A stretch of DNA of 64,000 nucleotides from Bog-532 sp963775825 (lineage in GTDB: Bacteria > Actinomycetota > Actinomycetes > Streptosporangiales > Streptosporangiaceae). This document shows positions 1-9,312 of this stretch, piece after piece (the first letter of the stretch is position 1; the number at the start of each line of letters is the position of its first letter). Below the pieces are notes generated by a model. It was not told the DNA's origin. It saw only the letters and a list, made by a program, of their open reading frames with translations, and searched no databases. The stretch covers positions 248,001-312,000 of the forward strand of contig CAVZKY010000010.1 in assembly GCA_963775825.1 (NCBI GenBank), in the 5' to 3' direction. The translations under genes were made by a program, and so were the position numbers.

Positions 1-18
1 CAGCTGGGTGATGTCCAC
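1..18 (-). CDS. Start of a gene cut by the left edge
   Basis: Six codons of a possible minus-strand gene: a GTG at 18-16 followed by D-I-T-Q-L. A strong Shine-Dalgarno-like GGGGAGGA lies just upstream (about 22-29). Too little is present to name it. No other gene is evident between here and the methyltransferase at 262. Confidence 0.3.
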
Positions 19-261
19 TGTTCCTCCCCGCGCTCGCCATGGCCGGTACCGAAGGCCGTCCACCACGCTACCGTGCACCGGCCGGCCGGGGACGGCCAGC
101 TCCGTCCGCAACGCCGCCGGGAACGTGCTGACGAAGCAGGGGGCAGACGTATGGCCGTCATGCACGTAACATCCTGGAATGCCATCGTGGTACGGGATCA
201 TAGGGTCGTGGCCGGGTTTTGCGCGGCCCGTGGTACACGGCGGTAACAGATCGGCGCGCCC

Positions 262-1491
262 ATGGTGAAGTGGAAGTCTGATGCTGACCGGCTGGCCGGC
301 GAGGGTTACGCACCCGATCTCACGCTGGCGGCCGGCGGTCGGCGCTGTCCCGCGGCACCTGTTCGTGCCCCGCTGGTGGGAACGGGCCGGGCCGGGGGCG
401 GGCTTCGGCGCCAGCACCTGGAAGCTGTGCGATGGCCCCGCCGAGCCCGATGCCTGGATCCGCGCCGCCTACGCCGACCGGGCACTGGTCACCCGGGTCG
501 GGCTGGTGCACGCCGACCACGCCACCCCGGACGACCAGCCGGCCGGGGTGCCCACATCCTCGGCCATCGCGCCGGGGCTGGTGGTGCGCATGCTGCGGCA
601 CGCCCGGCTCACCGATGACGCTGACGTGCTGGAGGTTGGCGCGGGGACCGGCTATGGCGCTGCGGTGCTGTGCGAGCGGGTCGGCTACCGGCAGGTCACC
701 ACGATCGAGGCCGACCCCTATCTGGCCAAGGCGGCGAGCGAGCGGCTGGCTGGTATCGGCCTGCACCCACGGGTGGCGCACGCGGACGTGTCCGGCCCGC
801 CGCCGGGGCACTACGACCGGATCGCCTCCATGCTCGGCGTCTGGCCGGTGCCCGCGAGCTGGCTGGCGGCCCTGCGCCCGCGGGGCCGCCTGGTCACTCC
901 CATCGCCGGCACCATGCTCATCCTGACCGCGGACAAGACGCCTGACGGCGGCGCGGCGGGCCGCACCGAATGGGACCCGGGGGCGTTCATGGCCGCCGAG
1001 GCCGATCCCGGCGCCCCGCAGATCCCGGCCGCCGTGTTCGGCGCGGCCCGCAAGGCCGACGGCGAGCAGGTCGACCCGGGCCGGTATCCCGTCATCGACG
1101 TGGCCCGCTCCTGGGATCTCTGCTCCGCCCTGGGCCTGGTGGTCCCGGGTGTCCAGCACGACTTCGCGGTAACCGCCGACGGCCGGCGCACCGCCTGCAT
1201 GGTGCACCCGGACGGATCCTGGGCCCGCGCCACCGGCACCGGCGACGCCCCGCCCGTCGTGCACCAGAGCGGCCCGCGTCGGCTGTGGGACGTTCTCGAC
1301 GGCATCCGCCTCGACTGGCTGCGTAACGGTTCCCTGCCCGGCTACGGCGCCCGCGCCACCGTCGCCCCCGATGGCAGCATCTACCTGCGGCACGGGCACT
1401 GGCACGCGACCCTGCCCGCCGCGCGGCCGGGCCGCCGGACCGGTCACTGCTGGACCAGCCGCCCCGGGAGTCATCCCCCAGGCGATCGTGA
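262..1491 (+). CDS. Protein-L-isoaspartate methyltransferase-like SAM methyltransferase (frameshifted)
   Basis: A class I SAM-dependent methyltransferase of the PCMT-like type. The N-terminal block PRHLFVPRWW and the SAM-binding motif VLEVGAGTGYG, about 115 residues in, are clear. The C-terminal part (QSGPRRLWD, then VAPDGSIYLRHG) resembles actinobacterial methyltransferases found beside ATP-grasp peptide maturases, but no ATP-grasp gene or precursor is seen here. The N-terminus appears split between two frames (start codon at 262, main frame from 281), and the main frame has no stop until 2639, running antisense through the next gene. A stop in a neighbouring frame at 1489-1491 is the likely natural end. 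The substrate is unknown; it could be a repair enzyme or a peptide-tailoring enzyme. Confidence 0.7.
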
Positions 1492-1504
1492 CCCGGCCGG
1501 GGCC

Positions 1505-2121
1505 TCAGGCGTCGTAGTCGACCGCGAGCACGCCGGAGACCGGGAGCGACTGGCAGGTGAGCACGAAGCCCTCCGCCACCTCGGAGTCCTCCAGCGCGAA
1601 GTTCCGCCGCATGTGGACCGCGCCGCTGGTGACCCGGGCCCGGCAGGTGCCGCACACGCCGCCCTTGCACGCGAACGGCAGGTCGGGCCGCACCCGCTGG
1701 GCTCCCTCCAGGACCGTGCCGTCCCGGGCCAGCGACACCGTGGTGGATCGCCCGTCCAGCGTGATGGTGGCCTCGCTGGTGGCCCCGGCCGGGATGGCGT
1801 CGGCGTGCCGGGCCACCGGGGGCGGGACGTCCTCGACGTAGAACAGCTCGCGGTGGATCCGCGCCGCGGGCACACCCTGGCCGGCAGCAGCCCGGTAGCG
1901 GAAGCGACCATCTCGAACGGCCCGCACAGCCACCAGTGGTCCGCCCCGGCCGAGCCGGCCGTGATCATCACATGGTGGCCCCCGGTCTCCGGGCCGGGCG
2001 TGAAGCTGCCGGCCGGGACGCCAACGGAGATCTCGTCGCCCGGCCTGACCTCGCGCACCAGCCAGCGGGAGAACAGCCCATCCGGGACCTCACCCACGCC
2101 CGTGGCGGTGAAGCTGTTCAA
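1505..2121 (-). pseudogene. paaE-like oxidoreductase, internally deleted
   Basis: A remnant of the reductase subunit of phenylacetyl-CoA epoxidase or a close ferredoxin-reductase relative. The C-terminal plant-type 2Fe-2S domain is good: FACKGGVCGTCRA supplies three cysteines and FVLTCQS the fourth. The N-terminal part keeps EVPDGLFSRWLV of the flavin domain, but HHVMITAGS is followed at once by ADHWWLCGPFEMV. The roughly 60 to 70 residues that normally separate these NAD-domain motifs are missing, and the frame changes at the join. The true N-terminus is also gone: the gene starts abruptly back to back with an equally truncated TetR gene. No paaABCD genes are nearby. Decay or an assembly collapse would both explain it. 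Confidence 0.75.
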
Positions 2122-2641
2122 CGAGCGCGGCGACCAGGACCAGCATGGAGGACCTGTCCCGCAAGCTGGGCATCACCAAGTCCGCCATCTACCACCACGT
2201 GCCCAGCAAGGAGGGGCTGCTCCGGCTGGCCACGGGCCGCGCCCTGGACGGGCTGTTCGCCGAGGCGGCCAAGCTGGACGAGGTGGGCGGCCGGGCCATC
2301 GACCGGCTCGAGCACCTGGTCCGCGGCAGCGTCATGCTGCTGGCCCGGGAGCTGCCGTTCGTCACCCTGCTGTTGCGGGTGCGCGGCAACACCAAGGCGG
2401 AGCGGGCGGCGCTGGCCCGCCGCCGCGAGTTCGACCACCTCGTGGCCGGGCTGGTCACCCAGGCCGCCGCCGAGGGGGACCTGCGCCTCGACGTCGACCC
2501 GGCCGTGGCCGCCCGGCTGCTGTTCGGCGTGGTCAACTCGCTCATCGAGTGGTACCGGCCCCGCGGCCCCGCCGCCGCCGAAGAGCTGGCGACACCGTGG
2601 TCACCGTCGCCTTCGACGGCCTGCGCGTCCGGCCCGCCTGA
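2105..2641 (+). pseudogene. TetR-family regulator, 5' truncated and frameshifted
   Basis: The helix-turn-helix MEDLSRKLGITKSAIYHHV followed by PSKEGLL is a textbook TetR DNA-binding domain, and the remainder fits the TetR ligand-binding domain. The preceding residues (VKLFNERG) lie in another frame, and everything upstream of them is missing, because the sequence turns directly into the antisense paaE-like remnant. Near 2590 the frame changes again and ends in VTVAFDGLRVRPA with a stop at 2639-2641. In actinobacteria this type of regulator often sits divergently from phenylacetate genes, so a role controlling the neighbouring aromatic-compound genes is a reasonable inference. As written it cannot give a functional protein. 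Confidence 0.7.
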
Positions 2642-2658
2642 CCTGCCGTCGGCCCGGC

Positions 2659-2722
2659 TTGACACTGCAAGCTATCAGGCAGGAGGGTTTACGCTATCCG
2701 CACAGCGGACAAATGTACGTAC
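2659..2722 (+). promoter_or_regulatory. Promoter/operator region with two dyads before the monooxygenase
   Basis: A TTGACA hexamer at 2659-2664 is followed by a perfect inverted repeat TCCGC-ACA-GCGGA (2697-2709) and a GTACGTAC palindrome a few bases later, all within 80 bases of the monooxygenase start at 2742. A GGGGAGG Shine-Dalgarno-like run precedes that start. A TetR operator is the natural guess given the regulator just upstream, but no -10 box at a proper distance from TTGACA is obvious. Confidence 0.4.
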
Positions 2723-2741
2723 CGCGACGGGGAGGCTGACG

Positions 2742-4500
2742 ATGGTGACAGCACCGATGGCCGAGACTGACGTCCTGGTGGTGGGATCGGGCCCGGCGGG
2801 GGCTTCGGCCGCGCTGTTCCTGGCCTCCTACGGGACGTCCGCGCTGATGATCACCAAGTACAGCGGGCTCTCCGACAGCCCGCGGGCGCACATCACCAAC
2901 CAGCGCACCATGGAGACCATGCGCGACATGGGCATCGAGGACGTGCTCATGCGCGAGGCCACCCGTGGGAGTACATGGACACCACGACGTTCTGCACCAG
3001 CCTGGCCGGCAAGGAGCTCGGGACCCGTCCTGGGGCACGGACACGGCCCGGCACGCCGACTACGAGCTGCAGAGCCCGTGCACGATGCTGGACGCCCCGC
3101 AGACCATCGCCGAGCCCATCCTGGTCCAGGCCGCTCAGGAGCGCGGCGCCCAGATCCGGTTCGACACCGAGTACCTCAGCCACACCCAGGATGAGACCGG
3201 CGTCACCAGCATCGTCCGGGACCGGCTGATCGGCACGGAGTACACCATCCGCTCGCGGTACCTGATCGGCGCCGACGGGGCCCGGAGCAAGGTCGCCGCC
3301 GACGCCGGGCTGCCCTTCGAGGGGCCGGGCGCCACCGGCGGCGCGATGAACATCGTCATCGAGGCCGACCTGTCCCGCTTCGTGGCGCACCGCCCGTCGG
3401 TCCTGTACTGGATGCTCCAGCCGGGCGCCGAGCGCGAGGGTGTCGGCCTGGGCGTGCTGCGCATGATCAAGCCCTGGCACGAGTGGATGCTCATGCGGGG
3501 CTACGAGGTCGCCGTCGGGCCGCCGGAGTTCACCGACGACTTCATCCGGGAACTCGCGGTCGAGCTGGTCGGCACCGAGGACTTCGAGATAAGGTCAAGT
3601 CCTACGCCCCGTGGACGGTCAACCACCAGTTCGCACCACGACGCCCGCGGCCGGGTGTTCTGCGCGGGAGACGCCGTGCACCGGCACCCGCCGACCAACG
3701 GGCTGGGCTCCAACACCTCGATCCAGGACTCCTACAACCTGGCCTGGAAGCTCGCCCACGTGGCAGCGGGCACGGCCGGGCCCGCTCTGCTGGCGTCCTA
3801 CGACGCCCAGCGGGCGCCTATCGCGCGCCAGATCGTCGAGCGGGCCAACCAGAGCATCGTCGACACGGGCAAGATCCTCACCGCGCTGGACCTGACGGAC
3901 ACCACCGACGTGGCCCGGCTGGACCGGCAGCTGGCCCTGCGCAAGGAGCCGGGCCCGGCCGGGGAGAAGGTCCGCGCCGCGCTGCGCGAGGCGATCGCCT
4001 ACAAGGCCTATGAGTTCGACGCGCACGGGGTCGAGCACAACCAGCGCTACGCCTCCGCGGCGGTCGTGCCGGACGGCACGCCCATGCCGGGGTACCAGCG
4101 CGATCCTGAGCTGTACGCCCAGCCCACCACCTGGCCCGGGGCACGCTGCCGCACACCTGGGTCACCCGGGGCGGCCGCCGCGTGTCTACCCTCGACCTGG
4201 CCGGACACGGCCGGTTCACCCTCGTGACCGGCATCGGCGGCCAGCCCTGGCTGGACGCCGCGGCGAGCTGGGGGCGACCTGGGCCTGGCCATCACCCCGG
4301 CCCTCATCGGCCCGGGCCAGCCCTATGAGGACCCGTACGGCACCTGGGCCGCGCTGCGCGAGATCGACGACGGCGGCGTGCTGCTGGTCCGGCCCGACCT
4401 CTACGTGGCTGCCCGCCACCTGGCCGCCCCGGCCTCGACCGAGCAGGCCCGCGACTGGCTGGCCGCCACCCTGTCCGCCATCCTGGCCCGCCCCGCCTGA
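2742..4500 (+). CDS. FAD-dependent aromatic hydroxylase, TfdB/phenol hydroxylase-like (frameshifted)
   Basis: A class A flavoprotein monooxygenase. The N-terminus has the dinucleotide motif VVGSGPAGASAALFLA, the middle has YLIGADGARSKV, and the second FAD motif reads GRVFCAGDAVHRHPP then GLGSNTSIQDSYNLAWKLA. The C-terminus (about 4140-4500) has the thioredoxin-like phenol-hydroxylase tail ending AILARPA. Length and motifs fit 2,4-dichlorophenol 6-monooxygenase-like enzymes, which hydroxylate phenolics with NAD(P)H and O2. The reading frame changes at least near 2965, 3030, 3590, 3645 and 4138, yet every segment is well conserved; a short stretch KVKSYAPWTVNHQF is in a different frame from both flanks, so compensating indels are present. 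Sequencing error is more likely than decay. Local context suggests aromatic catabolism. Confidence 0.8.
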
Positions 4501-4509
4501 CCGCCACCC

Positions 4510-4606
4510 CCCCGCGCCCGCTCTGCCCCGCGCCCGCTCTGCCCCGCGCCCGCTGTGCCCCGGGCCGCTGTGCCCCGCGCTTGCTCTGGCCCCGCGCCCC
4601 GCTCTG
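4510..4606. repeat. About six tandem copies of a 15-17 bp GC-rich unit
   Basis: The unit CCCCGCGCCCGCTCTG recurs with small changes at about 4510, 4526, 4542, 4558, 4573 and 4590. It lies directly after the monooxygenase stop. The remaining stretch to the next gene at 4853 holds no recognisable gene. Confidence 0.8.
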
Positions 4607-4852
4607 CCTTCACCGGCCCCCCTTCTTACCGGGGTAAGGGCGCCATCACCCGGCTTTTTCCCCCCGACCCGAACGGGGAGACCGTGGGCCGGGGCGGGGC
4701 CGTGGGCCGGGGCCTGGCGGTCGCCCAGCGGTTGACGCCGAGACCCAATTGTGACGCCTATCGCCCGGTAAGCCCGAAGCATGGCGATCGCGCTGGGCCG
4801 GTCGCGTCTAGGATCGCCGGGAGACGGGACAATCGGTCGAGTAGGGGGCGCG

Positions 4853-5257
4853 GTGACTGAGGACAGGCTGCTCGCGGAGATGCAGGCGCTGCGGGACCGG
4901 GTAGCGGGGATCACCGGCTCCGCGCTGGCCAGCCGCGATGGCCTGATTATCAAGGCGGACACCGATCTCAACGTGGACCACCTGGCCGCGCTGGCCGCGG
5001 CGTCGCTGGGGCTGGCCCAGCGGCTGGCCCGCGAAGTGGGACAGGGACAGCTGCGGGACGCGGTCACCCGCAACAGCGGCGGCTATGTGGCGATATACGC
5101 CGTCGGCGGCACCGCGGTCCTGATCCTCACCGGTAACGAGGACCTGAAGGTCGGCCGCCTGCACAGCGAGTCCCGGGAAACGATCGCCAGCATCGTGGCC
5201 CTGCTGGGCCTGACCACTCTATCCGGTGCAACGCTCACCCGCGCCGCCGCCCGCTGA
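4853..5257 (+). CDS. Roadblock/LC7 domain protein
   Basis: A 134-residue roadblock/LC7 protein: ITGSALASRDGLIIKADTD, then a helix, then GGYVAIYAVGGTAVLIL as the edge strands. Family members bind small Ras-like GTPases or signalling ATPases and often belong to Cvn conservons. Here no kinase, DUF742 or GTPase gene is adjacent, so it is an orphan. The GTG at 4853 is preferred because AGGGGG lies four bases upstream; an earlier in-frame ATG at 4781 would add a poorly conserved arginine/glycine-rich leader. Intact, unlike its neighbours. It differs in sequence from the CvnB-type gene at 52.6 kb. Confidence 0.85.
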   Translation: MTEDRLLAEMQALRDRVAGITGSALASRDGLIIKADTDLNVDHLAALAAASLGLAQRLAREVGQGQLRDAVTRNSGGYVAIYAVGGTAVLILTGNEDLKVGRLHSESRETIASIVALLGLTTLSGATLTRAAAR

Positions 5258-5580
5258 CGCCGAAGCTCGTCCCGCCGGGGCGCGGCCCCGGCCCGTGCCG
5301 TCCCCGCCTTGCCGGCGCGCGTACCCGCTCCGGTAGCGTCATGCTGCCGGGTTCGGCGGTGTGGCCCTCGTCGATGACCCGCAGCCCCAGGCCGATCCGC
5401 TGGACGGGCCTGCCTCGAGCAGCCGGAGGGAGTCGGTGGCGGCGTGGTGCGGGATGCCCTCCGCATCGGCAAACCAGCCCCGTGCTCCTCAACCAGATGA
5501 GCCTGAAGGGCCGCGCCGACCTCATCGGCGGCCTTCAGTGCCTGATAGATCGCCTGGGCCTGCGAGATGTCGTTGCTCAT
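5235..5580 (-). CDS. Small hypothetical protein (frameshifted)
   Basis: From the ATG at 5580 the sequence reads MSNDISQAQAIYQALKAADE and continues to about EEHGAG in one frame, then FADAEGIPHHAATDSLRLLEAG in a second, then RIGLGLRVIDEGHTAEPGS in a third, ending at 5235. Each segment has protein-like composition, so one gene of about 110 residues with two indels is the best reading. No family is recognised. It ends against the stop of the roadblock gene. Confidence 0.45.
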
Positions 5581-5835
5581 GGCGCCAGTATCGCTCGCCG
5601 CGCCCCCGCGCCGCTCCGGATCCGCCAGCGATGGGTGCCTCTCGGCCGGCGGGACGGGCTGTCCCGGATCCGCCTGCCCGCCGGAGGCATGGCCTCCGCA
5701 GCAGCCCGTGTCCGCGCCGATTGTGCTGATGTACCGGCATCGTGGTTCTGACGATGGTCTCGCCCCCTCGACGAGGCCAGCTGTCGTACGATAACGGGGA
5801 TATGTCGCGCTCAGTCTGAGCCGGCGAGAGGGACT

Positions 5836-6864
5836 GTGGCGGAGACAGAATCCGTTCCCGAGTCGCCTGTCCCGGGCGGCGGTACCGGCCTGGCCCTCCC
5901 GTCCGGCCCGGCCTCGCCCCGCGAGGCTGCCGCTGCTTACCTCCGTGAACTGCTGCTCCGCCCCGGCCGCTCCCGTCGCATGTGGGAGCAGTATGCCGAA
6001 CGGAACCGGCCCGGGCAGATCAACCAGATGGCGGTCGCCGAAGTTCTGGCCCGTTATCTGTGGGACTATCCGCGCCGCCCGGGCGACACCGAAATACCGC
6101 CCCGGCAGCTGAAGGACACCGCCTCCCGCGCCCTTTCCGGCAAACTGCTCAGCAAGGCCGCCCTGGGGCTGTTCATCGAGGCGTTCGGCATCCCGTTGTT
6201 CGAGCGGGACCAGCTCTGGAAGCTGTGGGAGGGCTCGAGCCGTATCCGGGTGCTGACCGGGCCGCGGTCCTTTGGCGTGCGGGCCCGGGCGGAGATCGAG
6301 ACCAGGCTGGGGCCCGCGGTGCACCGCACGCTGTCGGTGCACGACCATCACTACGTGGGGGCGGACGGCCTGCCCAACCGCACCAGGACGCTCCAGGTCA
6401 TCGAGGCCCTCGACGATCACGTCGGCCAGATTCCCTACATCTACAACACCGACGCGCTGACCATCGACCTGATCCAGGGCTGCACCGGCCTCGGGGCGCG
6501 GCTCACCGAGATCACCAGCGGCTTCTTCGCGACCGACATGCTGCTGGCCCGCCCACTGGGCCTCGGCGAGACGCTGACCCTGGAGTACGTCACCAGCTTC
6601 ACTTACCAGCCCGTCCCGGCCGAGCAGATGACCGGCGATCTGTGCGAGTACCGCCGGGCCGGCCGGCGCCGGATGGAGAACGTGGACATCCGCGTCGAGT
6701 TTGATCCCGGCCTGCTGCCGCGGAATGTCTGGTGGGCCAACTGGAACGGTGTCGCAGGCGAGATCATCTATCAGGAAAGTGTCGCGCTGGACAGCCAGAA
6801 TTCGGCGCAGCGGTTCCTGCGCTTTATCGAAGACACGGTGGTCGGCTTCCACTGGGAGTGGTAG
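5836..6864 (+). CDS. Conserved actinobacterial hypothetical protein
   Basis: An intact 342-residue protein of an uncharacterised actinobacterial family. The N-terminal third is helical with a helix-turn-helix look: INQMAVAEVLARYLWDYPRR, then SGKLLSKAALGLFIEAFGI and a DQLWKLWEG segment. The rest is beta-rich with a histidine-rich SVHDHHYVGADGLP and a C-terminal VWWANWNGVAGEI block ending GFHWEW. From memory, relatives are usually annotated as hypothetical or HTH-containing. The GTG start has a GAGAGGGA ribosome-binding site. A transcriptional terminator follows it. A DNA-binding regulator with a ligand domain is possible but not shown. Confidence 0.8.
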   Translation: MAETESVPESPVPGGGTGLALPSGPASPREAAAAYLRELLLRPGRSRRMWEQYAERNRPGQINQMAVAEVLARYLWDYPRRPGDTEIPPRQLKDTASRALSGKLLSKAALGLFIEAFGIPLFERDQLWKLWEGSSRIRVLTGPRSFGVRARAEIETRLGPAVHRTLSVHDHHYVGADGLPNRTRTLQVIEALDDHVGQIPYIYNTDALTIDLIQGCTGLGARLTEITSGFFATDMLLARPLGLGETLTLEYVTSFTYQPVPAEQMTGDLCEYRRAGRRRMENVDIRVEFDPGLLPRNVWWANWNGVAGEIIYQESVALDSQNSAQRFLRFIEDTVVGFHWEW

Positions 6865-6872
6865 GCCACGGC

Positions 6873-6919
6873 GCGGGGCCCCAGGCCGGCCTGCGTATTT
6901 CTCCGGCCTGGGGCCCCGC
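6873..6919. terminator. Bidirectional intrinsic terminator
   Basis: A perfect 17-bp inverted repeat (arms 6873-6889 and 6903-6919, GCGGGGCC...) with a 13-base loop lies between two convergent genes. It has no strong T-run on either side, as is common in high-GC actinobacteria. Confidence 0.85.
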
Positions 6920-6933
6920 GTGCGCTGACGCCG

Positions 6934-9255
6934 TTACGAGCTCACGGCCTCGCTCAGGTTGTAGACGGTGGTGCCGCCGACGGTCTCCTTCGTGAAGTGG
7001 GACGCGACCCAGCTGGCGATGGACGAGGATCCCCGGCCGCCGCCGAAGCTCTCGCTGTTCGTGCCGATGTAGTAGTGGATCTTGTGCTCGGCCACGAGCT
7101 GCTTGAACTCCGCGAGCGAGGGAGCAGGGTCGGTGCCGTTGAATCCGCCGATGGCCATGACGGCCTCGCCGCCGGTGGCCAGCTCTAGCGGGGCTGCCTC
7201 CTGGGAGCCCTCGGTGGCCGCGACCCAGGTGTACCCGGACGCCCCCTTTTCCAGCAGCGTGACCAGCGCGCTGCTCACCTGCGTGTCCCCGCTGAGGCCG
7301 CCCGGGCCCCCCGCGCCGCCTGCGCCGCCGCCCGGTACTCGTCCCGGTGCTTGGCCCCGGTTCCGGTGCTGCGCGCCGGTCCTGGCACCTGCCCCGGTGG
7401 GCCGGCCCGTGGTCCCGCTCCCGCCAGACGTTCCCGTCCCGCCCGACCGCCCGGCCCCGGTACTTGTCCCGCTGGGCCTGGTCCCAGTCGGGATGCCGCC
7501 GGTGCCAGCCGAGCCGCCGGCCGCTCCCGTCCCGGTACCGCCGGCCCCGCGTGCGCCAGCGGTACCGCCGGCCTGGCTCGTCCCGCCGCGGGTCCCGCCC
7601 GGCCCTGCCGCGCCGCCGGCACCACCCGGGGCCCCGCCGCCGAACGCACCGGCACCGGCCGTCTGCGGCCCGGCGCTCGGGATCGACCCGGCATGCGTGG
7701 TCGCCACCGTGTCGATGGCGTAGGCCGCCGGCCCGGTCAGCCCCGCGACCAGCGCGCACAGCAGCGGGATGGCGGCCAGCGCGAGCCGCCCCCGCGCGCT
7801 GAGCCGCCCCTGCCCGCTGAGCCGATCGGCCGCCGAACGCAGCCACGGAGCGGCCAGGATGCTGCCCACGGCGGCCAGCCCGGCCAGGATCACCACCCAG
7901 CGCAGCCACGGGAACCAGGACGGCGACCGGTCCAGCAGCGCCTGCGCCCACCAGGCGGTCACCGCCACGCCGGCCGCGGCGACGATCCGGCCGAACCATC
8001 CCAGCCGGCGCTCCCACAGCTCGCGTCTCGCCGATCGCGAGCACCGCCGCGATCGCCGGCACCAGCGCGACCGTGTAGTAGGTGTGCACGATGCCGGTCA
8101 TGAAGCTGAACACCGCAGCCGTCCACGACGAGCCACGAGCCCCACACGAGCAACGCCGTGCGTCGCGCCCGGATCGGTGCGCTCGGTGCGTCGGTAGCGC
8201 AGCGCGAGCCCGCCGAGCAGTGCGAACAGCGCCGCCGGCAGCAGCCACGGATGCCTCGCCGCCCATCTGCGCGTTGAACAGGCGCGTGATGCCGGCAGCG
8301 CCCGAGAAGAAGGTCGCGGGGCCCGGGGCGCCGCCCGAGCCGCCTGGGAGCAGATGCGGTCGAGGCCGTTGGAGCCGAACGCGAGTCGCCACGCCGAGTT
8401 GCTGGTCGATCCGCCGATGAACGGGCGCGAGAGGAGGCTGGCCACAGCCCGGCGACCATCGCCAGGTACCAGCCGCCGCTGACCGCGAGGGGGGTCGCCG
8501 CCGTCAGCTGCGACGTGCCATGCAGCGGCGCGCCAGCGACCACCGGCGCCACCGCGTACAGGTACACGAGCGCGAAGCCCGGCACCACCAGGAACGCCTG
8601 CAGCGACTTCGCCAGGAACGCGAACCCGAGCAGGCCGCCCCCCGGCACGCGATGAGCCACCGCGTCCGCGCCGCGCTCGAGCGGGCGCGGGGTCAACGCG
8701 TAGGCGCGCGAGCGGTCAGCAGCAGCACCAGGAGCGCGTCGGGGTTGTTGAACCGGAACATCACCGCGGCGACCGGGGTGATCGCGAGAGCGGCGCCGGC
8801 GATGCCACCCGGAGCCCGGGCGAACCAGCGCCGCCGACGCGAACAACACGCCGACCGCCGCGACGCCTTCGAGCGCCTGCGGCACGAGCAGACCCCAGGA
8901 GTTCACGCCGAAGTGCGGTGCCGAGATCCCCATCGGCCACAGCGACGCGGGCGTCTTGTCGACCGTGATGCCGTTCCCCGCGTCGATCGCGCCGAACAAG
9001 AACGCCTTCCAGCTCTTCGACCCGGCCTGTGCCGCCGCGGCGTAGAACGCGTTGGCCCAGCCCGACGCGGCCGAGGTCCCACAGGTAGAGCAGGGCCGTG
9101 CCCGCGAGCAGCCCGGGAGCGACCAGGCGCGCCCACGCGGCGTCGGCTTCCGGTCCGCCAGCATGCGTCTGCCATGTCGGTGTTCGACGTGGGGGGCGCA
9201 GCGCACGCGAGCTGGCGGGGTCGGTGGTGCCGGGAAGCTGAGTGGTGGTGGTCAC
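6934..9255 (-). CDS. GT39-type membrane glycosyltransferase with Gly-rich linker (frameshifted)
   Basis: A polytopic GT-C (ArnT/PMT-like) glycosyltransferase. The N-terminal part shows LLYLWDLGASGWANAFYAAA, the first luminal loop, and ITVDKTPASLWPMG. Several hydrophobic helices follow, including VVPGFALVYLYA and FSFMTGIVHTYYTVALVPAI. After the last helix comes a glycine/threonine-rich linker of about 120 residues (about 7280-7660), then a soluble C-terminal domain with VAIGGFNGTDPAP-like and HYYIGTNSESFGG motifs, ending VYNLSEAVSS. It probably transfers a sugar from a polyprenyl-phosphate donor, made by the GT2-GtrA protein encoded just upstream, to an envelope acceptor. Frame changes are numerous (at least near 7965, 8100, 8390, 8700-8780 and 9090), although the protein family is unmistakable. 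Confidence 0.8.
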
Positions 9256-9312
9256 GGAGGTATCGGTCCAGTGGGTCGAAGGGCGAAAGGTGCAGGGCGG
9301 GTGGCGGGTGCG

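Noticed and set aside
281..2641. A single 786-residue plus-strand open frame
   Set aside because: Only the first part resembles a methyltransferase; the rest runs antisense to the paaE-like gene and enters the TetR tail, so it is a frame artefact and not a fusion protein.
2145..3194. Apparent TetR-monooxygenase fusion in one frame
   Set aside because: The TetR domain ends near 2590 and the monooxygenase has its own start at 2742 with a ribosome-binding site; the shared frame results from an indel.
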